Of a stretch of DNA of 64,000 nucleotides, positions 36,207-44,803 are shown piece after piece (positions within the stretch are counted from its first letter, which is position 1; each line of letters begins with the position of its first letter). Position numbers and translations under genes: made by a program. Source of the stretch: Fischerella muscicola SAG 1427-1 = PCC 73103 (GTDB lineage Bacteria > Cyanobacteriota > Cyanobacteriia > Cyanobacteriales > Nostocaceae); assembly GCF_000317245.1 (NCBI RefSeq), contig NZ_AJLJ01000064.1:1-64000 (forward strand), given 5' to 3'. The notes under the pieces were generated by a model. The model was not told the origin of the DNA and ran no database searches. It saw only the letters and a list, made by a program, of their open reading frames with translations.

Positions 36207-36731
36207 ATGCGAGCTTGGTTGTCTAAATTCATCCACCGCAAACGTCGTTGGTTTTGCGCGACTCTGGTGCGAACATATCGGGAGATAAGTTCTGCTTCTG
36301 TTGATGAACTTTGGCAAAAGCTAGTTAACTTGGCAGATGTCTCCTGGCATCCACTGCTAAAGAGTACTAATGTTCCCTACGGATTAGTACCCAAACCTGG
36401 ACTCATTTACCAAGCGGTGACACGCTTATCACCCATTCCGATACGTATTTTTGTGGAGCGTGTCAACCCTAGAGAATTATTGAGCATCAGAATACTAGCA
36501 ATTCCTGGTGTTGAAGAACGGGTCAGTTACAAAATAGAGTCTACAGTTTGTGGTACTTATTTGTCGTATTCTGTAACATTACGTGGTTGGTTATCACCAT
36601 TGATTTGGCTATTTTCTCGTCCTTATACTGATCGCGTTGCCAAAGCCTTAATAGAGGCAGTAGAAAAAGGCACACTGCCAGCAGTTGCAAGAAAGAGAAA
36701 ATCTCTGGACGATAGTTGTTTTGATTTTTAG
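36207..36731 (+). CDS. SRPBCC family protein
   Basis: This 174-residue basic protein starts MRAWLSKFIHRKRRWFCATL. From residue ~22 it reads TYREISSASVDELWQKLVNL, ADVSWHPLLKSTNVPYG, then strand-rich PIRIFVERVNPRELLSIRIL and RGWLSPLIWLFSRPY, the pattern of the polyketide-cyclase/START-like SRPBCC family. It probably binds a lipid or other hydrophobic ligand. A strong Arg/Lys N-terminus could sit on membranes. The function is unknown. Confidence 0.72.
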   Translation: MRAWLSKFIHRKRRWFCATLVRTYREISSASVDELWQKLVNLADVSWHPLLKSTNVPYGLVPKPGLIYQAVTRLSPIPIRIFVERVNPRELLSIRILAIPGVEERVSYKIESTVCGTYLSYSVTLRGWLSPLIWLFSRPYTDRVAKALIEAVEKGTLPAVARKRKSLDDSCFDF

Positions 36732-36734
36732 GAA

Positions 36735-36896
36735 TGGAGGAGAGTGGGGATTGGGGAAAAGGGACAAGGGAAGGGAGACAAGGGGGACAAGGGGGACAAG
36801 GAGGACAAGGGAGACAAGGGAGCAGGGAGCAGGGAGGAATAACCAATGCCCGATGCCCAATGCCCCATACCCGTTCCCCGTTCCCCATTCCCTCTT
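36735..36896. repeat. GGGGACAAGG and CCAATGCCC repeat block
   Basis: About a dozen ACAAGG(G/A)GG units in tandem are followed by GGGAGCAGGGAG and then ACCAATGCCCGATGCCC and CCCCGTTCCCC units. The two halves are pyrimidine- and purine-rich and give two long spurious reading frames on opposite strands. It lies between an SRPBCC gene and mrp. Confidence 0.75.
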
Positions 36897-36969
36897 GAAA
36901 GTTAAGATGCAAGTAGACAATCATTGCTGTTTATTAAAAATTATTGCGGCAGTAAGGGTGAAATAGATT

Positions 36970-38040
36970 ATGAAGGATGTTCTCGATTCTCAGTCAGTCT
37001 TAGAAGTGTTGCGACCAGTTCAAGATCCAGAACTTCGTAAAAGTCTGGTGGAAATGAATATGATTCGTAACGTCAAAATAGACGCAGGCAAGGTAAGTTT
37101 TACCCTGGTATTGACAACGCCAGCCTGTCCTTTACGCGAATTCATTGTCGAAGATTGTCAAAAAGCGGTAAAAAAACTGCCAGGAGTTACGGATGTATTT
37201 GTAGAAGTCACAGCAGAAACTCCTCAGCAAAAAAGTTTACCCGATCGCACGGGTGTGATTGGAGTCAAGAACATTATCGCCATATCCAGTGGCAAAGGTG
37301 GCGTTGGTAAAAGTACGGTGGCTGTAAATATAGCCGTTGCTTTAGCACAAGCAGGAGCAAAGGTAGGTTTACTGGATGCTGATATTTATGGTCCCAATGA
37401 TCCAACTATGCTTGGTCTGGCTGACGCTCAGATTGTAGTACGTTCTTCTGAAAAAGGGGAAATACTGGAACCAGCTTTCAATCATGGCGTCAAACTAGTA
37501 TCGATGGGCTTTTTGATTGACCGCGACCAACCTGTGATTTGGCGTGGGCCGATGCTGAATGGTGTGATTCGTCAGTTTCTCTATCAAGTGCAATGGGGAG
37601 AACTGGACTATTTACTCGTAGATATGCCACCGGGAACAGGAGATGCTCAGTTAACATTGACACAAGCAGTACCAATGGCAGGGGCAGTAATTGTGACGAC
37701 ACCGCAAACTGTAGCTTTATTAGATTCTCGCAAGGGTTTGCGGATGTTCCAACAGATGAATGTGTCTGTCTTGGGTATTGTAGAAAACATGAGTTATTTC
37801 ATTCCCCCAGATATGCCAGAAAAGCAATATGACATATTTGGTTCTGGTGGTGGCTCTAAAACGGCGGCAGAATTGGAAGTACCCTTGTTGGGATGTATAC
37901 CTCTAGAGATTTCTACTAGAATTGGTGGTGACAGTGGTGTACCCATAGTTATAGCCGACCCGGATTCAGCGAGTGCCAAAGCATTCAAAGCGATCGCTCA
38001 AGCAATTGCTGCTAAAGTATCAGTTGCTGCTCTGACATAA
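36970..38040 (+). CDS. mrp: Mrp/ApbC Fe-S cluster carrier ATPase
   Basis: The 356-residue protein has an N-terminal MIP18/DUF59 domain (LRPVQDPELRKSLVEMNMI, ACPLREFIVEDC). A P-loop ATPase of the Mrp/NBP35 family follows, with the deviant Walker A SSGKGGVGKSTVAVN, switch LLDADIYGPNDPTMLGL, and DYLLVDMPPGTGDAQLT. It binds and transfers Fe-S clusters to apoproteins in the cytoplasm. The CxxC usually found near the C-terminus of ApbC carriers is not evident here (the region reads VENMSYFIPPDMPEKQY), as in many cyanobacterial versions. Confidence 0.93.
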   Translation: MKDVLDSQSVLEVLRPVQDPELRKSLVEMNMIRNVKIDAGKVSFTLVLTTPACPLREFIVEDCQKAVKKLPGVTDVFVEVTAETPQQKSLPDRTGVIGVKNIIAISSGKGGVGKSTVAVNIAVALAQAGAKVGLLDADIYGPNDPTMLGLADAQIVVRSSEKGEILEPAFNHGVKLVSMGFLIDRDQPVIWRGPMLNGVIRQFLYQVQWGELDYLLVDMPPGTGDAQLTLTQAVPMAGAVIVTTPQTVALLDSRKGLRMFQQMNVSVLGIVENMSYFIPPDMPEKQYDIFGSGGGSKTAAELEVPLLGCIPLEISTRIGGDSGVPIVIADPDSASAKAFKAIAQAIAAKVSVAALT

Positions 38041-38142
38041 ATAAAGTGTAATTTTTGTCTAGGTAGAAAACTACGGGTCGGAATACAGATTTTTAGTACT
38101 GAGTAAATTTAAAATCTAAAAACTAAAATCTATAGTCGCCCA

Positions 38143-39456
38143 ATGTTGTTAAAAAGATCACGTTCTTCATTTTTACAAATTCGTTGGAAATATTGGTTTA
38201 AGCCTTGGCAACAAATGGACTGGTTGTTGTTGTTTTTACCAGTCGGTTTGACAATATTCGGCGGCATTATGATCCGTAGTGCTGAATTGAATCAAGGGCT
38301 CACTGATTGGTGGTGGCACTGGCTAATAGGTGGTATTGGTTGTGTCATTGCTCTGTTTTTGGCGCGTTTACGTTATGAAAATTTGCTGCAATGGCACTGG
38401 ATTACTTATACAATCACCAATATCAGCCTCACTGCTGTGATGGTAGTCGGTCACAGTGCCAAAGGCGCCCAGCGATGGGTGAATATTTTCGGTTTCAATG
38501 TCCAGCCGTCAGAATTTGCCAAAATCGGGGTTATTATTACCCTCGCGGCGTTATTACATAAACGCACTGCTTCCAACTTGGATAATGTTTTCCGCGCTTT
38601 GGCAATTACTGCTATCCCTTGGGGATTGGTATTTATACAGCCGGATTTAGCAACATCACTTGTGTTTGGTGCGATTGTTTTGGGGATGTTGTACTGGGCA
38701 AACGCAAACCCAGGCTGGCTGATATTGATGATTTCTCCAATTATTGCCGCAATTTTGTTTAGCATACCTTGGCCCTTTGCGATCGCTTTGTCGCCAGATA
38801 TCAAGTTAGGACCATTAGGATTAATTTGGTCTGTAGTCATGGGTATTGTCGGCTGGCGCACCCTTCCTTGGCGGCGATATTATCTGAGTGCGATCGGTGC
38901 ATGGGGTTTGAATATGTTTGGTGGTGAATTAGGACTATTTGCCTGGAACCACTTGCTAAGGGAATATCAAAAAGACCGACTCACTTCATTTATGAATCCC
39001 AAAGCGGACCCCCTTGGTGCCGCCTATCACCAAATCCAATCCCGCATTGCCATTGGTGCCGGAGAATGGTGGGGATGGGGTCTTTTTAAAGGGCCTATGA
39101 CCCAACTGAATTTTGTTCCTGAACAACATACAGACTTTATTTTCTCCGCCGTGGGTGAAGAATTTGGTTTCATTGGCTGTTTGGTAGTATTGGCAGTTTT
39201 TTGCTTAATTTGCCTGCGCTTATTGCATGTCGCTCAAACCGCTAAAGACAACTTTGGCTCTTTATTGGCTATTGGTGTATTGTCTATGATTGTATTTCAG
39301 ATGATAGTCAACGTTGGCATGAACGTTGGTCTAGCACCAGTAGCAGGAATACCCCTACCTTGGATGAGTTACGGGCGTTCGGCTATGTTGAAAAATTTCA
39401 TCGCCCTGGGAATAGTCGAGTCAGTGGCTAATTTTCGTCAAAGGCAAAGGTATTAA
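38143..39456 (+). CDS. rodA: RodA-type peptidoglycan glycosyltransferase (SEDS family)
   Basis: This 437-residue polytopic membrane protein of the FtsW/RodA/SpoVE family makes glycan strands from lipid II for lateral wall growth. Family motifs are GHSAKGAQRWVNIFGFNVQ, QPSEFAKIGVII, QPDLATSLVFGAI, IAIGAGEWWGWGLFKGPMTQ, PEQHTDFIFSAVGEEFGF and the C-terminal PVAGIPLPWMSYGRSAML. The last differs slightly from the usual P-F-x-S-YGGS. Assignment to RodA rather than FtsW follows the PEQHTDFIF and INVGMN-like context. It is 100 bases after mrp. Confidence 0.93.
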   Translation: MLLKRSRSSFLQIRWKYWFKPWQQMDWLLLFLPVGLTIFGGIMIRSAELNQGLTDWWWHWLIGGIGCVIALFLARLRYENLLQWHWITYTITNISLTAVMVVGHSAKGAQRWVNIFGFNVQPSEFAKIGVIITLAALLHKRTASNLDNVFRALAITAIPWGLVFIQPDLATSLVFGAIVLGMLYWANANPGWLILMISPIIAAILFSIPWPFAIALSPDIKLGPLGLIWSVVMGIVGWRTLPWRRYYLSAIGAWGLNMFGGELGLFAWNHLLREYQKDRLTSFMNPKADPLGAAYHQIQSRIAIGAGEWWGWGLFKGPMTQLNFVPEQHTDFIFSAVGEEFGFIGCLVVLAVFCLICLRLLHVAQTAKDNFGSLLAIGVLSMIVFQMIVNVGMNVGLAPVAGIPLPWMSYGRSAMLKNFIALGIVESVANFRQRQRY

Positions 39457-39457
39457 T

Positions 39458-39612
39458 TCTTTGTCATTTGTCATTTGTCATTTGTCCTTCGTTAGTGGAT
39501 AGGAAACAGGGAAAAGGGAACACAGAAAGGGGACAAGGGAGACACGGGAGACACGGGAGACAAGGGAGCAGGGAGACAAAGGAGAATAACCAATGCCCAA
39601 TGCCCAATCACA
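39458..39612. repeat. STRR plus G-rich repeat block after rodA
   Basis: Three to four GTCATTT heptamers (39461-39490) are followed by GGGGACAAGGGAGACACGGG-type tandem units and CCAATGCCCAATGCCC, ending 40 bases before ndhS. It has the same order of elements as at 36735 and, inverted, at 43013. Confidence 0.75.
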
Positions 39613-39653
39613 AGTATTAAGCTATTAACAGGAAACAACCGAGGATAAAAACC

Positions 39654-39851
39654 ATGATCCTGCCTGGAACAACTGTTCGCGTCAAGAATCCAACAGATAC
39701 TTATTATCGATATGAAGGACTTGTGCAAAGAGTCAGTGATGGTAAGGTAGCCGTACTGTTTGAAGGTGGTAACTGGGATAAATTAGTTACCTTTCGTCTT
39801 TCTGAACTAGAAACTGTAGAAACGACCGCCGGACGTAAAAAAGCAAAATAA
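39654..39851 (+). CDS. ndhS: NAD(P)H dehydrogenase subunit S
   Basis: This 65-residue SH3-like protein begins [19 protein letters not shown] and continues [20 protein letters not shown] and [14 protein letters not shown], matching NdhS. NdhS sits on the peripheral side of the photosynthetic NDH-1 complex and helps dock ferredoxin, the electron donor for cyclic electron flow. The C-terminal Lys-rich tail (AGRKKAK) fits that acidic partner. Other ndh genes are absent here, as is usual for this subunit. Confidence 0.88.
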   Translation: MILPGTTVRVKNPTDTYYRYEGLVQRVSDGKVAVLFEGGNWDKLVTFRLSELETVETTAGRKKAK

Positions 39852-39854
39852 GTT

Positions 39855-39951
39855 AGTCCTTTGTCATTAGTCATTTGTCCTTTGGAAACAACCAATGACA
39901 AATGACTAATGATCAATGACCATTGTACAGACGCAAGGAACATCGCGTCTT
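39855..39951. repeat. STRR tract with palindromic repeat, copy 3
   Basis: GTCATTAGTCATTTGTCC and its near complement GACAAATGACTAATGATC form a long hairpin, followed by CATTGTACAGACGCAAGG and AACATCGCGTCTTT, the third copy of the palindromic element (39925-39951). The complement of this loop type (AGGAACAT) is found at 57140-57160. Confidence 0.7.
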
Positions 39952-39963
39952 TGAATGACCACT

Positions 39964-40620
39964 ATGCGCCTTCCCCTACCACAATTTAATCGAGATGATC
40001 GCCATCCTAATCATTTTGCAGAGGTGATCGAAACCAGTACATGCGAGTTTTTAGCCCAGTGTTTGGAACCAGAAGACTTAAGTTTTCCGCCCATGCCTCC
40101 TTTTGGCAGTTGGGTTTGTTCTGTCGATGAAGAATCGGGCAATCAAGTTTATGCTGTGGTATATTATGCGACAACCATGCCTGTTGATTCCGTACATAGA
40201 CCAGTGGCTCTGGGAATGTCGTTACAGGAATTGCGAGAGGAACAACCACAGATATTTGCAATGCTCAAGACAGAATTCCGTGCTGCGATCGTGGGTTTTG
40301 CAGTGGCACCAGAGAGGCGGAATTATTTAAATAACTTGTATCAATACTTACCTCCACGTCCACCACAAATTCACCAACCAGTTTATAGATGTGAACCGGA
40401 AGCAATTATTGAATTTACGGAACAACTGGATTTCTTGCGGACTCTACTTTCTATAAATGGAGCGCCAGTGGATTCTTTAACCGCAGCAGCTATTCGGGAA
40501 GTGTTTTGGTTACGTAAAGCTGACCGACAATGGTTAGTGCAAGCGGGACGTACTTTGAGTGTACTGCTTAAGGACGACTACGATCGCCTGCGGTTTATTT
40601 TGAGTCAAATCCACCCATAG
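39964..40620 (+). CDS. Conserved cyanobacterial protein, HAS-barrel-like
   Basis: The 218-residue version from the ATG at 39964 (MRLPLPQFNRDDRHPNHFAE) is used; the frame can start three codons earlier. VIETSTCEFLAQCLEPEDL, PPFGSWVCSVDEESGNQVYA and YYATTMPVDSVHRPVALGMS read like the N-terminal HAS barrel found in HerA-type and ATP-synthase-like proteins. No ATPase domain follows. The C-terminal half is helical (QLDFLRTLLSINGAP, VFWLRKADRQWLVQAGRTLS). Such proteins are conserved in cyanobacteria; the role is unknown. Confidence 0.72.
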   Translation: MRLPLPQFNRDDRHPNHFAEVIETSTCEFLAQCLEPEDLSFPPMPPFGSWVCSVDEESGNQVYAVVYYATTMPVDSVHRPVALGMSLQELREEQPQIFAMLKTEFRAAIVGFAVAPERRNYLNNLYQYLPPRPPQIHQPVYRCEPEAIIEFTEQLDFLRTLLSINGAPVDSLTAAAIREVFWLRKADRQWLVQAGRTLSVLLKDDYDRLRFILSQIHP

Positions 40621-40873
40621 GTAGTTTTCCAATCATCAGTTTAGTAAACGTTAGTAAAATTTTCATATTTATCGTCTGAGTAAATATCAGTTATCAGTTA
40701 TGAGTTATCAGTAAATCAAATAAATAACTCTACGGTAATAAGCAGAACGCGAATTACGAAAGGTAAATCATAGAAACCTTTACCAATGGCCAGTAACAAA
40801 TGACCAATGGCAGTTGACAACTGATAACTGATGACTTTTCACTGTCTCATCATTACCCCTGCTATTCCTACCT

Positions 40874-43012
40874 ATGGAACTAATGTTACAAGTTCTTGCT
40901 GTTGAACCTACTGCCCAAGTTCTCGCCAAAGAACCCATTATTCCCTTTGCCATTTTGCTGGTAGTTATCTTAGTTGTACCAATTATATTTGAGCGACTAC
41001 GATTACCTGGTTTGGTAGGTTTGGTATTATCAGGGATAGTACTTGGTCGTCATGGCTGGAATTTATTTCCTACACAAACACCAACCATGAGTTTACTTAC
41101 AGACATCGGGTTGGTTTACTTGATGTTTGTTGCGGGTTTAGAATTTGACCTCGAACAGTTTCGCCGCCAAAAAATTCAGGCTTTTAGCTTTGGCAGCTTG
41201 ACCTTCAGTATACCTGTAATATTGGGAGTGTTGTTAGGTCGGAGTTTTGGCTATGGCTGGAATGTTTCTGTATTCATTGGCTCGATAGTAGCATCCCACA
41301 CCCTTTTAGCCTATCCTCTGATTAATGGCTTGAGAGTCACAAACAACGCAGCAGTCAGGACAACAATTGGGGCTACAGTCATTACCAATTTGGGCGCATT
41401 ATTGATATTTACTTTATCTTTAGCTGCAAACACCAATTATTTGAGCTTTTGGCAAGTTATTCCTTTTTTTAACTCACTCATTCTCTACACAATATTTGTT
41501 TTAATTAGCTGCAATTGGGTGGGTAAAGAATTCTTTCGTCGTTCAGGAGAAGACGAAGGAAATCAGCTTTTATTTGTATTATTATCTGTTTTCTTAGTTG
41601 CTTTCGGCGGCCAATTGATCGGTATAGAAAAAATTGTTGCAGCTTTTTTAGCTGGTTTAGTAGTAAATGAAGTTGTTGGTGAAGGCCCAGTCAAAGAAAA
41701 GATTGTTTTTGTTGGCAGTATTCTATTTATTCCTATTTTCTTTGTTCATCTGGGTTTTCTCATCGATATTCCGACTTTTATTGGTAGTGTGAACACACTT
41801 CAATTCACACTTCTAATGGTAGTGGGTTTATTTGCCAGCAAACTTCTGGCTGCTTTGGGAGCAAAACTACTTTATCATTACAACTGGCAAGAAACCTTAA
41901 CTATGTGGTCACTGTCATTACCCCAAGTGGGTGTGGCATCAGCCATAGCTGTAGTAGGGTATGAAAATAAATTACTTTCACCTACATTATTAAACAGCGT
42001 CATTGTTTTGATGCTGGTGACTTCAACTATAGGCTCATTAATGACTAGTCGGTTTGCTGTTGGTTTAACTGCTTCAGCTGTCAAAGAACAAGCATTCACT
42101 ACTTCGCCTCAGATCGATTCTAGAAAAAGAAATAGCAGCCCTTTTACTATAGTTGTTCCGGTTCATAATCCTCAAACACAACAATATTTAATTGAAATGG
42201 CAACTTTATTGGCACGTCAGGCTAATGGCAAAATCATACCATTAGCGATCGCTACGGCTGCGGCTCATATGGATGCTCCTCAATTAGATACTTCTTTGGA
42301 ACGCAGCGAACGGTTATTGTTAAAAGCTACAAGCCTGAGTCGTGCTTTGGGTGTGGAAGCAGAACCACTGCTGCGAATTGATGATGCTTTTGCTCAAGGA
42401 ATTAGCAGGGCCGCACGTGAACAAAAAGCTGATTTAATTTTGATGGGTTGGGGTAAGCGCACTGGGTTGAGAGCGCGTTTGTTTGGGAATGTGATTGATA
42501 ATGTTTTGTGGGCATCCCATTGTCCAGTAGCTGTGACTCGTTTGGTAGAATCACCAAGAAATATTCAGAGGATCTTGGTACCTGTAGAAAATTTTTTGAC
42601 ACCAACGTTGCAATCTATACAGTTTGCTCAAATGCTAGCAGAGGCAAATCAAACACAAGTAACCGTACTGAGTGTTTGTGAACGCCGTACTAGTTCTAGC
42701 AAAATTGCCACCAGGCGATCGCAACTTTCTCAGATGGTATCAAATATATCTTCATCTAATCCCCCAGAAATTCAAATTATCGCCCACGAAAATGTTGCCC
42801 AAGCAATTTTACAGGCAGCACGATTATATGATTTGGTTATCCTACCTTTTGTACGTAATCGTACTAGTCCCGGTGGCTTGGCGATTAGCGATGTTACAAC
42901 TCTTTTGGTGAAACAACTGACTTGTTCTATTGTCATGCTCGGAGAACCACCACAACGTACTCAATCTGTAACTTTACCAGTCGGTGTTCCTAGTCCTATT
43001 CCTGTAACTTAA
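40874..43012 (+). CDS. CPA2-type cation:proton antiporter with universal-stress domains
   Basis: The first ~400 residues form about twelve membrane helices of a monovalent cation:proton antiporter-2 protein: RLRLPGLVGLVLSGIVLGRH, LTDIGLVYLMFVAGLEFDLE with the transport Asp/Glu, IGSIVASHTLLAYPL and EKIVAAFLAGLVVNEVVGEG. The last ~290 residues contain two universal-stress-protein-like modules (FTIVVPVHNPQTQQYLIEMA, RAAREQKADLILMGWGKRTG, RILVPVENF), which likely bind nucleotides and regulate transport. At 712 residues it is the long form common in cyanobacteria. It probably exchanges Na+ or K+ for H+ in the plasma or thylakoid membrane. Confidence 0.9.
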   Translation: MELMLQVLAVEPTAQVLAKEPIIPFAILLVVILVVPIIFERLRLPGLVGLVLSGIVLGRHGWNLFPTQTPTMSLLTDIGLVYLMFVAGLEFDLEQFRRQKIQAFSFGSLTFSIPVILGVLLGRSFGYGWNVSVFIGSIVASHTLLAYPLINGLRVTNNAAVRTTIGATVITNLGALLIFTLSLAANTNYLSFWQVIPFFNSLILYTIFVLISCNWVGKEFFRRSGEDEGNQLLFVLLSVFLVAFGGQLIGIEKIVAAFLAGLVVNEVVGEGPVKEKIVFVGSILFIPIFFVHLGFLIDIPTFIGSVNTLQFTLLMVVGLFASKLLAALGAKLLYHYNWQETLTMWSLSLPQVGVASAIAVVGYENKLLSPTLLNSVIVLMLVTSTIGSLMTSRFAVGLTASAVKEQAFTTSPQIDSRKRNSSPFTIVVPVHNPQTQQYLIEMATLLARQANGKIIPLAIATAAAHMDAPQLDTSLERSERLLLKATSLSRALGVEAEPLLRIDDAFAQGISRAAREQKADLILMGWGKRTGLRARLFGNVIDNVLWASHCPVAVTRLVESPRNIQRILVPVENFLTPTLQSIQFAQMLAEANQTQVTVLSVCERRTSSSKIATRRSQLSQMVSNISSSNPPEIQIIAHENVAQAILQAARLYDLVILPFVRNRTSPGGLAISDVTTLLVKQLTCSIVMLGEPPQRTQSVTLPVGVPSPIPVT

Positions 43013-43165
43013 TGGGGGCATATGGGGCATTGGGCATTGGGCATCGGGCATTAGTTATTCTCCTTTGTCTCCCTGCTCCCTTCTTCCTGCTCCCTGCTCC
43101 CTTGTCTCCCGTGTCTCCTGTGTCTTCCCACTCTCCCTACACTCCCCTGATTCCCGCTCCCTTAC
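43013..43165. repeat. GGGCATTGGGCATTGGG and CTCCCTGCTCCC repeat block
   Basis: This is the complement of the blocks at 36735 and 39520. GGGCATTGGGCATCGGGC is followed by TCTCCTTTGTCTCCCTGC, then tandem CTGCTCCC and GTGTCTCC units. It lies just after the antiporter stop codon and ends 20 bases before the CbiO-like gene, so that gene's promoter is either inside or overlapped by it. Confidence 0.7.
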
Positions 43166-43185
43166 CTAGCAACTACTAACCAAAA

Positions 43186-43905
43186 ATGTCACAAGCTCTT
43201 GTGGTGCAAAACCTAGTTTATGCTTATTCCAGTCGCGAGCCAGTTTTACGAGAAATTTCTTTTACTTTAAATGCAGGCGATCGCGTTGCACTGATGGGGC
43301 CAACTGGTTCGGGTAAAAGTACTCTGCTTGAGAATTTAATCGGTTTAAAAGAACCTCAAGCTGGAAAGATTTGGATTAATAATATTGCCCTAGAACCCAA
43401 AACATTACCCCAAGTACGCCGTCAAATTGGTTTTGGTTTTCAAGATGCTAACGACCAGCTGTTTATGCCTACCATACTTGAAGATATTACCTTTGGGCCG
43501 CGTAACTACGGTGTTTCACCTGCGATCGCTATTGATAAAGCTAGAAATTTATTAGCTGATTTTGGTTTAGAAGCTTATGCTAATCGTTCTGCTCACGAAC
43601 TGTCTGGAGGCCAAAGACGTCTTGCTGCTCTGGCTGCAATTTTAGCATTAGAACCAGATATATTGATTTTGGACGAACCAACCACTGGTCTTGATCCTGC
43701 ATGGCGGCGTCACTTTGCTCAAATGTTATTAAAGTGGCAAGGTAAAGTGATGTTAATCGCCTCCCACGATTTGCATTGGTTAGGGAAAGTCACTCAACGT
43801 GCTTTAGTGCTTTCTGGAGGACGTATTCATATAGATAGTGATATTCACTCATTATTAAATGAAACTGATACTTTGGAAAAATTAGGTTTACCTGTAGATT
43901 GGTGA
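43186..43905 (+). CDS. Energy-coupling-factor/CbiO-type ABC ATPase
   Basis: This 239-residue ABC ATPase has Walker [15 protein letters not shown]-loop GFGFQDANDQLFMPTILEDI, signature ELSGGQRRLAALAAI, Walker B DILILDEPTTGLDP and the H-loop LIASHDLHWLG. The DANDQLFMPT stretch is typical of CbiO/EcfA ATPases that drive cobalt, nickel or vitamin uptake. No transmembrane or substrate-binding partner is adjacent, so the substrate is open. Confidence 0.88.
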   Translation: MSQALVVQNLVYAYSSREPVLREISFTLNAGDRVALMGPTGSGKSTLLENLIGLKEPQAGKIWINNIALEPKTLPQVRRQIGFGFQDANDQLFMPTILEDITFGPRNYGVSPAIAIDKARNLLADFGLEAYANRSAHELSGGQRRLAALAAILALEPDILILDEPTTGLDPAWRRHFAQMLLKWQGKVMLIASHDLHWLGKVTQRALVLSGGRIHIDSDIHSLLNETDTLEKLGLPVDW

Positions 43906-44097
43906 GATTTGGCGTCGCTTTTTTGTGATTGATGTGGGAGCGATCGCTTGCATATTTGCACACATTGTTTCTTTGTTCTTCGTTTCCTCTTGTGTAACCG
44001 ATGATTATGTGTGAATCCTGGAAATTCGGATAGGCTAAGAATGTCAAACTAACTCATCTAGCAATAATGTATAATCTCAAACAGTTGAACTACTCTC

Positions 44098-44796
44098 ATG
44101 AGACTCAGTATGGATAGATCGCTCATAGATCAGCTGATAGAGACTGTTCATCAAGAGTTAATTCCCAAATTACAGATTGAAAGCATAGATCCCCATGATC
44201 CAGTAAAAATCAGCTATCTTCCCTATCCTTGGCAAAAACTGGGAGCAGGAAATTACGCCGCAGTAGTCTACCATCCAGACTACCCAAACTGGGTGGTAAA
44301 GATTTATGCACCCGGACGTCCAGGTTTTGAGGAAGAGGTAGAAGTCTACCGTCGTCTGGGTTCTCACCCCGCTTTCTCCGAATGTCTATATGCTACAGAA
44401 GGCTTTTTAATCCTGAAGCGCTTACATGGAGTTACGCTCTATGATTGTATTCAACGTGGTCTGCGTATCCCCAAGAAAGTTATAAAAGATATCGACCAAG
44501 CCCTAGACTATGCACGTAGGCAGGGACTATATCCCCATGATGTACATGGGCGTAATGTCATGATGTATCAAGGTCGGGGATTAGTCGTAGATATTTCAGA
44601 CTTTCTCGATGAAGAAAAATGTTCCAAATGGAACAATCTCAAAAGAGCATATTATTGGTTATATCGCCCCATCTTCTCGCCATTGCGGCTCAGGCTTCCC
44701 TACTTTTTCCTAGATATTGTTCGCAAGAGTTATCGCCTCTTATCTAAGTTAAAAAAATTTTGCGATCGCATCCTCTACAAAATTTACAGAAATTAA
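44098..44796 (+). CDS. Kinase-fold protein, possibly an atypical kinase
   Basis: In this 232-residue protein the kinase-like elements are a Gly-rich loop LGAGNYAAVVY, a beta-3-like lysine NWVVKIYAPG, a Glu in EEEVEVYRRL, the catalytic-loop-like YPHDVHGRNVMMY and a divergent metal-binding DISDFLDEEK in place of DFG. The D-x-H-x-x-N order recalls aminoglycoside-phosphotransferase and RIO-like kinases more than Hanks kinases. The C-terminus is very basic and aromatic (LYRPIFSPLRLRLPYFFLD), possibly membrane-binding. The substrate is unknown. An alternative ATG is at 44110. It converges on the AI-2E gene only eight bases away. Confidence 0.72.
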   Translation: MRLSMDRSLIDQLIETVHQELIPKLQIESIDPHDPVKISYLPYPWQKLGAGNYAAVVYHPDYPNWVVKIYAPGRPGFEEEVEVYRRLGSHPAFSECLYATEGFLILKRLHGVTLYDCIQRGLRIPKKVIKDIDQALDYARRQGLYPHDVHGRNVMMYQGRGLVVDISDFLDEEKCSKWNNLKRAYYWLYRPIFSPLRLRLPYFFLDIVRKSYRLLSKLKKFCDRILYKIYRN

Positions 44797-44803
44797 AAAC
44801 ATA

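Noticed and set aside
36541-36966. Three long overlapping frames on both strands between the SRPBCC gene and mrp
   Set aside because: All arise from ACAAGGGGG and CCAATGCCC repeat blocks; residues such as PCPPCPPCPPC or ETRGTRGTRRT are repeat translations.
39458-39612. CRISPR-like tandem repeats
   Set aside because: The units are seven to ten bases in direct tandem with no unique spacers, so they are STRR and G-rich repeats; no cas genes are present.
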